From positions 1 to 64,000 of IMG/VR virus record IMGVR_UViG_3300027706_000269: 64,000 bases of DNA, one strand, 5' to 3'. A program made the position numbers and the translations under genes. How positions within the stretch are numbered: position 1 is the stretch's first letter; every line of letters starts with the position of its first letter. This document shows, in pieces, positions 32,701 through 40,587 of the stretch. Source of the DNA: a virus. The notes beneath the pieces were generated by a model. It was not told the DNA's origin. It did not search any database and was given only the letters and a program-made list of their open reading frames with translations.

Positions 32701-33787
32701 CGAGATCATGAGTCTCAACGGGGCCAACACCTCGAGCACGCACACGATCTACGTGCGCAAGGTGGAGACGAACGCCACCGGTGGCCTGGTCGGACGCGGT
32801 GTGCGCTGGTTTGCCAGCGGTGGCTTGGCCGCTGCTTCAACGCCAGGTGGGTCGGTGGCGGCCGCGTTCCCAAGGATGAGCGGCGGTTCCGTCCCCGGCT
32901 CGGGCCACCACGACACGGTGCCACGCACGCTGGAGGCCGGGGCCTTCGTGATCCGCAAGGCGGCGGTGCAGAAGTACGGCAGCGGCACGCTGGCGCGCCT
33001 GGCCAACGGGGTGGCGCGCTTCGCCGTCGGCGGTCCGGTGCGGGTATTCGGTGGCGGTCGCTCGCCGGCCAACGGCGAGCAGCCCAGCACTCCGAAAAAG
33101 AACCGCGAGGCTGCCGAAGCGCTGAAGATGATCGAGCTCGGCCTGAAGGCAATGAATGAGTACACCGGCTGGCTGGAGTGGAACTACGGCGCCTCGGTCA
33201 GTCTGGACATGAAGCGCAAGACGATGGCGTACTGGGGCGAGATGGCGCAGTCCGACCGCCGCGCCATCGAGGGGTTCATCGACCGCAAGACGCTGACCGG
33301 CAACGAGCGCCAGACGCTGGATCGCATCAAACAGAACTGGCGACAGGCAATGGCGCAGCCTCTGGTCTACGGCAAGGACGTCGAGCGCGAGCTGATCGAC
33401 TACATGGAGCAGAACCAGGGCGAGTTCTACCGGCTCGGTGGTATCGCCAAGTCGGACAGCGTGCCCGCCATGCTCACGCCGGGCGAGTACGTGGTGAACA
33501 AGGAGGCGGTGGCGCGCTACGGCGCGGGCTTCTTCGAGGCGGTCAACAGCCTGTCGGTGCCCGCCAAGGCGCTCGCGCAACGCGTGCAGGGCTTCGCCAC
33601 CGGTGGCCTCGTTCGGCCTTCGGGTGCGGCACCAGTGCGTCCCGTTCTGCCGCCTGAAGGTGCGCCGTCCCGCACCGTCCGGGTTGAACTGGCTGCAGGC
33701 GACCGCAAGGTCACCGCCTCGGTCGATGCGCGCGACGAGTCGCGCCTGCTGCAACTGCTGGAAGTCGCCCGGGCCCGGGCGGTCTGA
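29735..33787 (+). CDS. Tail tape measure protein (1350 aa)
   Basis: Length-determining protein of the siphoviral tail. Tape-measure N-terminal domain about residues 80-250 (SGASATEAQSSLLQFGQALASG, GEEFNSVVENSPRLAQALADGL). Hydrophobic Ala/Val-rich segments about 305-390 are possible membrane-insertion helices. A very long Glu/Lys/Gln-rich coiled coil runs from about 430 to 1000. The C-terminal part repeats Gly-rich TGGLVGRG/ASGG motifs and PRTLEAGAFVIRKAAV / SVPAMLTPGEYVVNKEAV, the tape-measure C-terminal signature in two copies. Largest gene in the window. Confidence 0.95.
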   Translation: MAKRISILVALEGADEGLKRAITSAERSLGELSNTAKTSGAKAASGIAEVRAGMSAFGEQVNRAKTQLLAFLTINWAGGKVQEIVQIADAWNMMSARLKLATAGQREYVTAQKELFAIAQRSGLAVQETATLYGKLQQAVRMLGGEQQDALSITESISQALRLSGASATEAQSSLLQFGQALASGVLRGEEFNSVVENSPRLAQALADGLNVPIGRLRKLAEEGRLTADVVVNALMSQKDKLATEYAQLPQTVSQSFERLRNAFAQWVSKVDESTGFTKKLAEALTFLANNLDTVMQWLKRIAEVGLAVLIYRLIPALITAWQTAGAAAVTAATATSAAWATANLSVSAAVASVGLLKTAFAVLGAFLVGWEIGTWLSEKFEIVRKAGIFMVEMLVKGIEQLRYRWEVFAAIFTSDTIAEATKHHEARLAEMNQIFAQMYADASRGAEAVKGAMNTAATTAEEIAKRLEAVRQGTQEAVGRGIEAVHTALERLKTRLGEVEQAVGKANQTVFEATAKMAEAYKGLTSIVEANLLRQIEAVKARYQQEQSALETTKQSEAALITKATQLLTEALTHQTTLRRQATTDTLKLIDDESRARVEAARRQGQTEEERRANVQRVENEILATKRQTMTQALADYRQHIDALNAEANRHLAEIKRIEEEKRQLSMTTEERIRDIRRQGMTEFEATEDRKRQVAEYQEKARTALANGEFEQARQLAQKAMDLASQVASAQTSEAKRGEDARKASEQAVTQVTQLEAQSREAYRKQEYAQAEALMRQADQLRAELAQRTKEADAQIAQGKDGVNQAIQRIRESEEILNQTLDAEAKAHQRAAQAALSARDEIQRTLTETSNQIDQITAKLAEGLKVTLDADTSRFDQAIADLDKAIAEKQYLLAIQADLQEAEKKLKEYEQLLKEGKTLPVDADVSKAKEALDKLKVYADQNSQFELKVATEKAQAAITNVEGMIKALDRIQTESRHQVSTNADAARAEIMSLNGANTSSTHTIYVRKVETNATGGLVGRGVRWFASGGLAAASTPGGSVAAAFPRMSGGSVPGSGHHDTVPRTLEAGAFVIRKAAVQKYGSGTLARLANGVARFAVGGPVRVFGGGRSPANGEQPSTPKKNREAAEALKMIELGLKAMNEYTGWLEWNYGASVSLDMKRKTMAYWGEMAQSDRRAIEGFIDRKTLTGNERQTLDRIKQNWRQAMAQPLVYGKDVERELIDYMEQNQGEFYRLGGIAKSDSVPAMLTPGEYVVNKEAVARYGAGFFEAVNSLSVPAKALAQRVQGFATGGLVRPSGAAPVRPVLPPEGAPSRTVRVELAAGDRKVTASVDARDESRLLQLLEVARARAV

Positions 33788-33798
33788 GTCCCATTCCC

Positions 33799-34206
33799 AT
33801 GCAACTGAAGAACCTCGCGACCGGGGTGGCTCTGCTATTGCCCGACGACTTGCTGTGGACCGACGAGCACGCCTGGACGCCGGCCGTGGCTTCGATGTCC
33901 TACCTCGTGACCGGCGCGCTGCTCGTGCAGTCCGCTGTGCGCCAAGCCGGTCGGCCGATCACGCTGGCCGGTGCCATCGACATGGCCTGGGTGACGCGGG
34001 CGACGGTTGCCGCGCTCTACGAGTGGGCCGCCGTCCCGCTGGGCGTGAGCAGCGGCCGCTTCGAGCTGACGCTGGCCGACAGGCGTGTGTTCGAGGTGGC
34101 CTTTCGGCACGGCGAGACACCTGTCGAGGCCGAGCCCGTCGCCGGCTTCCCCGCCCGATCCGACGACGACTTCTACCGACTGACCCTGCGATTCCTGGAG
34201 CTCTGA
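33799..34206 (+). CDS. Minor tail protein after tape measure (135 aa)
   Basis: Compact alpha/beta protein: N-terminal LLLPDDLLWTDEHAWTPAVASMSYLVTGALLVQ and C-terminal FRHGETPVEAEPVAGFPARSDDDFYRLTLRFLEL. It sits where lambda has gpM, and could be the distal tail ring component, but sequence likeness to gpM is not visible. Ends 1 bp before the 1199-aa gene. Not recognised beyond phage tail region. Confidence 0.68.
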   Translation: MQLKNLATGVALLLPDDLLWTDEHAWTPAVASMSYLVTGALLVQSAVRQAGRPITLAGAIDMAWVTRATVAALYEWAAVPLGVSSGRFELTLADRRVFEVAFRHGETPVEAEPVAGFPARSDDDFYRLTLRFLEL

Positions 34207-34207
34207 C

Positions 34208-37200
34208 ATGCCGATCCAATCCGGCGACGTGAAACTGCTGAAGTCCGCCGTGATGGCGGACGTGCCGGAAGGCGGCGGTGCGCCCACCGGAATCACCATC
34301 GCTGATGGCGTTTCCAACGCCATCTTCCCGGACATCTCCGAACTGGATCGTGCGGGCGGCCGGGTGAACCTGCGCAAGTCCTTCGTCTCGGTGCAGACGG
34401 GCGACACCGACACCTACTTCGGCGCGAACGTGATCGTCGCCGAGCCGCCTCAGGACCCGCGCGTCAGCGTAACGCTGTTCAGCACGGCCAAGACCTTCGA
34501 TACCCGCGAGCAGGCGCAGGTGCGCATCGAGGCCTATCTCAACAAGGGTCCGGAGTGGGCCGGCTATCTGTTCGAGAACCACATCGCCGGCCAGCGCGTG
34601 ATCCAGTTGTTTCAGCGCACGACCGACACCGTGCCCAACGTCGGGCAGACGCTGGTGCTGATCGAGAACGAGGGGCTCGGCACGCAGAAGGAGCAGTACG
34701 TGCGAGCGACGTCGGTCTCCGTCGTCGAGCGCACGTTCACCTACAACAACGACCAGGACTACAAGGCCTGCGTCGTCACGGTCAGCATCAGCGACGCGCT
34801 GCGGTACGACTTCACTGGCTCGCCGGCGAGTCGCACGTTCACGCGCATCGGCAGCGCTACCCGCGTGCGCGACACCGTGGTGGCCGACGCCGGTACCTAC
34901 GTCGGCGTGGTGCCGCTCACGCAGCCAGCGTCCGTTGGTGACTTCACCATCAAGGGCGCCTCGATTTACACCCAGCTCGTGCCGAGTGCGCAGACCGAGA
35001 CACCGATCTCGGGCGTAGCCCCGTATGCCGCTGCGGGTCTACCGGTGCCCGGCGCCGTGGCGGTGAGCTACACGGCAAGTCACGCCTGGACGCCGACCGT
35101 GGCGTTCAACCTGCCGGGCGGCTGCTTGCCGGGATCGCTCTCCATCCAGACGGCTGGCATCACGATCTTCGACGACGCGGGTCTGCTCAAGACGGCGAGC
35201 GGAACCATCGGCACCATCGACTACGCCAACGGCATCCTGACCCTGAACTCGGGCTCGATGTCGGGCTCCAAGGCCGTCACCTACACCCCGGCTGCCCGCA
35301 TCCTGCGCGCTCCGCAAAGCTCCGAGGTTCCGATCACCCCGGAGTCGCGCAGCCAGTCCTACGTCGGTACGGTGTTGCCCGTGCCGCAGCCTGGAACGCT
35401 GTCGATCAGCTACATGGCGCAGGGTCGCTGGTACGTGCTGTCCGACGGCGGCAACGGCTCGCTCAAGGGGCTGGATGCCAGCTACGGTGCTGGAACGATC
35501 AATCGCAACACTGGCGCGTTCGTCGTGACGCTGGGCGCGCTGCCCGACGTCGGTTCCTCGCTCATCCTGACGTGGAACGTCCCGACGCAAGAGACGCAGC
35601 AACCTTCGACGGCTCTCAAGGCGGCCCAGACCCTGACCCTGAATCCACCGGCCGAGAAGGCGGTGCAGCCAGGCACGCTGTCGGTGTCCTGGCAAGAGCA
35701 CGGCGGAAGCGACGGCACCAAGACGGCAACGGCCAACGCGGCTGGAGATCTCTCGGGTGCGGCAACGGGCCGGGTGAACATCGCGGGCAGCCGCGTCGAG
35801 TTCGCGCCCAACGTTCTACCCGCGGTGGGGACGCTGCTCACCGTGAGCTACGTGGCGGGGCCGAAGCAGGAGGACAGCTTCGCCCACCCGTCGCGCAACG
35901 GCGCGGGGCAGTTGCCGGTGACCGCGACGCTCGGCGCCATCGAGCCGGGCTCCCTGGAAGTCGAGTGGAACACCCTGACCGACGAGGCGGTACTCGGGGC
36001 GTACACCTTCCAGCAGTTGCTGGAGATGGGCGTGGCGGTGTCGATCTGGCGTGATCCCATCCAGATCGCACGAGACAACGGTGCTGGCGCGGTCGTGCTC
36101 AACGGGGTCAGCATCGGCACGGTCAACTACGCCACCGGGCAGGTGGCGTTCAACCCCGATGTGACCATCCGGATTCCGCGGCCGAACTACACGGCAGTGG
36201 CCATCAACGGCACCGGACGCTGGCGCCTGAACTACAGCGGCATGTCGTACGTCGACGCGCCTTCGGTGTACCCGAACGACGAGTCGGGCTTCGTGAAGCT
36301 GCGCTACAACAGCCCGGGCGCGACGAGCACGCTGACCGAGACCTTTGCGTTCGCGCCCTCGTTCAAGCTGGTGCCTGGCGTCAACGCGCAGGTGGTGAGC
36401 GGCACCGTGCTGCTCACCGTCCCCGGCGCGCAGCCCTGGGGTGACAACGGTCAGGGCACTTTGCGGGAGTTCACGCCCAGCGGCTGGGTGACGCGCGGCT
36501 CGATCAACTATCTCTCCGGCGACGTCACGCTCACCTCGTGGACGGCCGGCACCGATAACGCGATCACGCGCGCCAGCTGCGTGACCACGGTCGGCGAAAA
36601 CATCTCCAGCGAGTACGTGTTCCGGACGGGCGCAGCGCCCCTGCGCCCGGGTTCGCTCTCCGTCCAATTCGCCCGCGCGGTGGGTGGCACGCAGAGTGTG
36701 AACGCAGGCATCGACGGCAAGATCGAGGCGACCGGCGTCTCCGGCACAGTGGACTACGAGAGCGGATTGGTTCGCCTGCGCTTCGGCCGAATGGTGACCG
36801 CCGCCGGCAACGAGAGTCAGCCCTGGTACGCCGCCGAAGGGGTGGGCGCCGACGGCAAGATCTTCAAGCCCGAGCCGGTGGCGGCCTCCAGCGTGCGCTA
36901 CAGCGCGGTGGCCTACAGCTACCTCCCGCTGGACGCGAACCTGCTGGGTATCGACCCGGTGCGCCTGCCGAGCGATGGTCGCGTTCCCATCTTCCGGCCC
37001 GGGGGCTTCGCGGTGGTTGGGCACACCGGGCGCATCACCACATCGGTCAGCAACGGTCAGACCATCAACTGCGCGCGGGTTCGTCTTTCGCGCGTGCGGG
37101 TGGTGGGACACGACGGCACGGTCATCCACAGCGGCTACACCGCCGACCTCGAGGCCGGCACCGTCACGTTCACCAACGTCACCGGCTACAGCCAGCCGGT

Positions 37201-37807
37201 GACCATCGAGCACCGCGTCGAGGACATGGCCGTCGTTCGGGACGTGCAGATCAGCGGCGAGATCAGCTTCACGCGGGCGCTGACGCATGAGTACCCGGTG
37301 GCGAGTCCTGGTGACCCTTCATCCGGGAGTTTCGTCTCCAGCGCTCTGGTTGCCGGTGATCTCTTCGCCCGCGTCAGCCTGGTGTTCGACCAGGCCACTT
37401 GGAACGGCGCGTGGTCGGATGCGCTGGTCGGCAGCGCCGCCACCGCGACCTTCAACAACACGCAGTACCCGATCCAGGTCACCAATCGCGGTGCGCTGAC
37501 CGAGCGCTGGATCGTGCGCTTCACCAACAACACCTCGTTCGAGGTGATCGGCGAGAACGTCGGCGTCATCGCCACCGGCAACACCAGCGCTGACTGCGCG
37601 CCGAACAACCCGGCGACCGGCGTCCCGTACTTCCACCTCCCCGCGCTGGGCTGGGGCAATGGCTGGGCGACCGGCAACGTCCTGCGCTTCAACACCATCG
37701 GCGCGCAGTTCCCGGTGTGGGTGGTGCGCACCGTCCAGCAGGGCCCGGAGAGCGTGCCCGACGACAACTTCACGTTGCTGATCCGCGGCGACGTGGATAC
37801 CCCCTGA
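34208..37807 (+). CDS. Large repeat-containing tail structural protein (1199 aa)
   Basis: No lambda counterpart. An N-terminal domain of about 250 residues (FVSVQTGDTDTYFGANVIVA, TAKTFDTREQAQVRIEAYL) is followed by about six or seven divergent repeats of roughly 80-110 residues, each with a PG(T/S)L-strand, an internal loop and a GT(I/V)(D/N)Y-x-x-G-x-(V/L) strand, e.g. near residues 335, 430, 510, 635, 780 and 850. This suggests a string of Ig-like or beta-sandwich domains. Probably part of the baseplate or tail fibre, maybe receptor-binding. Essentially no cysteine-rich or enzymatic motif. Confidence 0.72.
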   Translation: MPIQSGDVKLLKSAVMADVPEGGGAPTGITIADGVSNAIFPDISELDRAGGRVNLRKSFVSVQTGDTDTYFGANVIVAEPPQDPRVSVTLFSTAKTFDTREQAQVRIEAYLNKGPEWAGYLFENHIAGQRVIQLFQRTTDTVPNVGQTLVLIENEGLGTQKEQYVRATSVSVVERTFTYNNDQDYKACVVTVSISDALRYDFTGSPASRTFTRIGSATRVRDTVVADAGTYVGVVPLTQPASVGDFTIKGASIYTQLVPSAQTETPISGVAPYAAAGLPVPGAVAVSYTASHAWTPTVAFNLPGGCLPGSLSIQTAGITIFDDAGLLKTASGTIGTIDYANGILTLNSGSMSGSKAVTYTPAARILRAPQSSEVPITPESRSQSYVGTVLPVPQPGTLSISYMAQGRWYVLSDGGNGSLKGLDASYGAGTINRNTGAFVVTLGALPDVGSSLILTWNVPTQETQQPSTALKAAQTLTLNPPAEKAVQPGTLSVSWQEHGGSDGTKTATANAAGDLSGAATGRVNIAGSRVEFAPNVLPAVGTLLTVSYVAGPKQEDSFAHPSRNGAGQLPVTATLGAIEPGSLEVEWNTLTDEAVLGAYTFQQLLEMGVAVSIWRDPIQIARDNGAGAVVLNGVSIGTVNYATGQVAFNPDVTIRIPRPNYTAVAINGTGRWRLNYSGMSYVDAPSVYPNDESGFVKLRYNSPGATSTLTETFAFAPSFKLVPGVNAQVVSGTVLLTVPGAQPWGDNGQGTLREFTPSGWVTRGSINYLSGDVTLTSWTAGTDNAITRASCVTTVGENISSEYVFRTGAAPLRPGSLSVQFARAVGGTQSVNAGIDGKIEATGVSGTVDYESGLVRLRFGRMVTAAGNESQPWYAAEGVGADGKIFKPEPVAASSVRYSAVAYSYLPLDANLLGIDPVRLPSDGRVPIFRPGGFAVVGHTGRITTSVSNGQTINCARVRLSRVRVVGHDGTVIHSGYTADLEAGTVTFTNVTGYSQPVTIEHRVEDMAVVRDVQISGEISFTRALTHEYPVASPGDPSSGSFVSSALVAGDLFARVSLVFDQATWNGAWSDALVGSAATATFNNTQYPIQVTNRGALTERWIVRFTNNTSFEVIGENVGVIATGNTSADCAPNNPATGVPYFHLPALGWGNGWATGNVLRFNTIGAQFPVWVVRTVQQGPESVPDDNFTLLIRGDVDTP

Positions 37808-37830
37808 ACTCGCAGACTGGAACTCACGAC

Positions 37831-39102
37831 ATGCCTGATCTCACCGTCAAGTACTTCAACAGCGGGATGACCGGTGCCCCTCAGATCGCCAACAACTGGG
37901 GCGATCTGGTGAGCATGCTCGACGCCTGCCTGGTCAACGGCTTCGCGCTGAAGGCCATCGACACGCTGACCTCGGTGGGCGGTATCGCCACGGCCACCAT
38001 CTCCTCCGGACATGCCTACCGCCCGGATCAGGTCGTGCTGATCGCCGGCGCCGAGCAGCCCGAGTACAACGGGCAGTTCCGCGTCCTCACGACGACCACC
38101 ACCACCTTCACCTTCGCGGTGTCGGGCACGCCGGCCTCGCCCGCGACGACCACGTCGAGCCTCAGTGCCAAGGTGGCGCCGCTCGGCTGGGAGAAGCCGT
38201 TCGCCGGCACGAACAAGGCGGCCTACCGGAGCAAGAACCCGCAGTCGCCGCAGAACCTGCTGTTGATCGACAACAGCCTCAAGACGCCGGGCTACACCAC
38301 GTCCTGGGCGAAATGGGCCAACGTCGGCATCGTGGAGGACCTCACCGACATCGACACCATCGTCGGTGCCCAAGCTCCCTACGACCCGAACAACCCGACG
38401 CAGAACTGGAAGCAAGCTCAAGCTGGCCAGTGGGGTTGGTACAAGTGGTACCACGCGCGCCAGGCTGGCTACGACAACTCCGGTGACGGAGGCGGCGGCA
38501 ACCGCAACTGGGTGCTGATCGGCGACGACCGGATCTTCTACCTGTTCCTTACCCACCAGGCCGGCTACAACTGGTACGGCCGCACGAGCTACTGCTTCGG
38601 CGATATCACAAGCTTCAAGCCCGGCGACAACTACGCCACGGTGCTGGCTGCGGACGACATCTACTGGAGCAACAACAACGCCGGCTACGCGAGCTACCCC
38701 GGCCAGAGCAGCGGCTACGGCCTTGCCATGTCATTGGACTTCACCGGCAAGGTCCTGCTGCGCAACCACACGCAGTTGGGCAACCCGGTCCGCTTCGGCG
38801 TCACCTCCCTCAACACCAACAACGGGCAGCAGATCTGCGGTCGCGGGCCGACGCCGTTTCCGAATGGCGCGGACTACAGCCTCTGGCTCTTGCCGACCTA
38901 CGTGCGTCAGGAGGACGGACACATCCGGGGTCTGATGCCCGGGATGCTGTGGATCCCGCAGGACCGCCCCTACAGCGACCAGACCATCGTCGACAACGTG
39001 GTCGGCCAGGCTGGCAAGCGTTTCCTGCTGGTGCGCACGCAATACAGCTCCGAGACCGAGGGTGCGCAGATCGCCTTCGACATCACCGGACCCTGGAGGT
39101 GA
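37831..39102 (+). CDS. Tail protein of unknown role (423 aa)
   Basis: Predicted beta-rich tail-tip protein. The N-terminal segment (VKYFNSGMTGAPQIANNWGDLVSMLDACLVNGF) resembles a conserved start of phage tail proteins that precede tail spikes. A Thr-rich stretch (TTTTTTFTFAV) and many Trp/Tyr residues (QWGWYKWYHARQAGYDN) mark the middle. No enzyme motif seen. Likely a baseplate or adhesion component expressed with its neighbours. Confidence 0.68.
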   Translation: MPDLTVKYFNSGMTGAPQIANNWGDLVSMLDACLVNGFALKAIDTLTSVGGIATATISSGHAYRPDQVVLIAGAEQPEYNGQFRVLTTTTTTFTFAVSGTPASPATTTSSLSAKVAPLGWEKPFAGTNKAAYRSKNPQSPQNLLLIDNSLKTPGYTTSWAKWANVGIVEDLTDIDTIVGAQAPYDPNNPTQNWKQAQAGQWGWYKWYHARQAGYDNSGDGGGGNRNWVLIGDDRIFYLFLTHQAGYNWYGRTSYCFGDITSFKPGDNYATVLAADDIYWSNNNAGYASYPGQSSGYGLAMSLDFTGKVLLRNHTQLGNPVRFGVTSLNTNNGQQICGRGPTPFPNGADYSLWLLPTYVRQEDGHIRGLMPGMLWIPQDRPYSDQTIVDNVVGQAGKRFLLVRTQYSSETEGAQIAFDITGPWR

Positions 39103-39105
39103 TCG

Positions 39106-40191
39106 ATGAGCTACCCGCTCAATGACACCTTCGCTACTGCGCCGGCGGCGGGCTACACCACCGTCCTCGGCGGGATGTCCGCCAGCCACAACGCCGCGCA
39201 GCAGGCTCTTGACCTCTCGGCGCCCAGCACGCAATCCATCCTTCGCTTCAACGAAGCGGCGAATGGGGACTTCTGGTTCGAGGCCGACATCGAACTGTTG
39301 ACCGACCCGAGTGGGCGCAAGCACGTCGGCCTGTGGATGACCACCGGCAACGCCGCGGAGGGTTACCGCTTTGCGCATCTGGACGGTGCCTGGAGCGTTT
39401 CGCGCTGGAGCAGCGGATTTGGCGACGGCGCTGCAGTCACCGGAAGCGTCAACGACGGGGCCCGGCCAATAGCCGGCATTGCTGCCACGGCGCCGACGTT
39501 CAACGTGGGACAGCGCCGGACTCTGCGCTGCGAAGTCATCACCGGTGCGCCCGATGCGAGTGGCGTGCCGTGGTCGCGGCTGCTCCAGTTCTCGGCCGGC
39601 GGTGTCGTGCTGTTCCAGGTGGCCGACGCGACGTACCGAGGCAAGCTCGTGCCGGGCGTGTTCCTCTACGGTGCGACCGCCCGCGTTCATGCCATCGCGG
39701 GCGACACGCCATCGGGCCTGCCTGCGTTTCCCGCTGTCGTTGCGGTCAACACGGCAGACGATCTGCAGCCGCTGACGGGCGGCTCGACCTCGGTGCTGTC
39801 CAGCCCCGGCGACAGCATTGGGGTCAGCGTCGATGCGGAGTTGATGCGCCTGAACAGCCCGGCGTCCGAGCGCTGGGATGACCCGGGCGCCTACGACCGC
39901 CACTTCCGAGCGATCCCGTCCGGTCGCAAGAACATCCACTTCAGCGGTATCGGCGTGATCGCGGGCACGGTCAAGGAGAAGGGCGTCCCCGACCAGCCGC
40001 TGGAGCGGCGCGTCCAACTCTTCAGCGAGAACACCCGCCTGCTGGTGGCTGAGACCTGGAGCGATGCCAATGGGGACTATCGCTTCGAGGTCATCGATCC
40101 GACCCAGCGCTACACGGTCGTGAGCTACGACCACAAGCACCTGTACCGCGCCGTGATCGCGGACAACCTTCAGCCGCAGTTGATGTCATGA
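39106..40191 (+). CDS. Tail protein, lectin-like N-terminus (361 aa)
   Basis: The first about 200 residues read as a jelly-roll-like domain (NGDFWFEADIELLTD, GLWMTTGNAAEGYRFAHLDGAWSVSRW, VLFQVADATYRGKLVPGVFLYG), reminiscent of concanavalin-type lectin folds. The last 90 contain a carboxypeptidase-regulatory/Ig-like motif (GVIAGTVKEKG, ETWSDANGDYRFEVIDPTQ). Suggests surface binding by the tail tip. Overlaps the next gene by 4 bp. Confidence 0.65.
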   Translation: MSYPLNDTFATAPAAGYTTVLGGMSASHNAAQQALDLSAPSTQSILRFNEAANGDFWFEADIELLTDPSGRKHVGLWMTTGNAAEGYRFAHLDGAWSVSRWSSGFGDGAAVTGSVNDGARPIAGIAATAPTFNVGQRRTLRCEVITGAPDASGVPWSRLLQFSAGGVVLFQVADATYRGKLVPGVFLYGATARVHAIAGDTPSGLPAFPAVVAVNTADDLQPLTGGSTSVLSSPGDSIGVSVDAELMRLNSPASERWDDPGAYDRHFRAIPSGRKNIHFSGIGVIAGTVKEKGVPDQPLERRVQLFSENTRLLVAETWSDANGDYRFEVIDPTQRYTVVSYDHKHLYRAVIADNLQPQLMS

Positions 40192-40583
40192 CCGTCGCCA
40201 TCACCGTCGAGCACAACGAGGCCCGGCTGGCCGGCACGCTGAACTTCCTGGATACCGGCAGCAACCCGGCGCGCCTGCGCATCTACGGGGGTGTGCGCCC
40301 GGCCACGCCGGCCACAACACCCACCAGCGCGATGCTGGTCGAGATCCGTCTGACCAAGCCCGCGGGCACGATCTCGAACGGGCTTCTGACACTGACGCAG
40401 CAGGAAGACGGCCTGATCACCGCCAGCGGCGTCGCCACCTGGGCCCGGCTGGTCAATGGCGATGACGTCACGGCGCTCGACCTGGACTGCAGCGGCACTG
40501 ATGGCAACGGCGATGTGAAGCTGGCCAGCACCACGCTGTACCTGGGCGGCGACGCCCGCATGGTCTCCGCCATCCTGGGCTGA
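40188..40583 (+). CDS. Small tail-tip protein (131 aa)
   Basis: Beta-rich small protein (EARLAGTLNFLDTGSNPARLRIYGG, MLVEIRLTKPAGTISNGLLTL, LVNGDDVTALDLDCSGTDGNGDVKL), typical of accessory baseplate proteins. No family recognised. Coupled by a 4-bp overlap to the lectin-like gene and followed after 4 bp by the hub-like gene, so it is part of the same complex. Confidence 0.65.
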   Translation: MTVAITVEHNEARLAGTLNFLDTGSNPARLRIYGGVRPATPATTPTSAMLVEIRLTKPAGTISNGLLTLTQQEDGLITASGVATWARLVNGDDVTALDLDCSGTDGNGDVKLASTTLYLGGDARMVSAILG

Positions 40584-40587
40584 AGTC

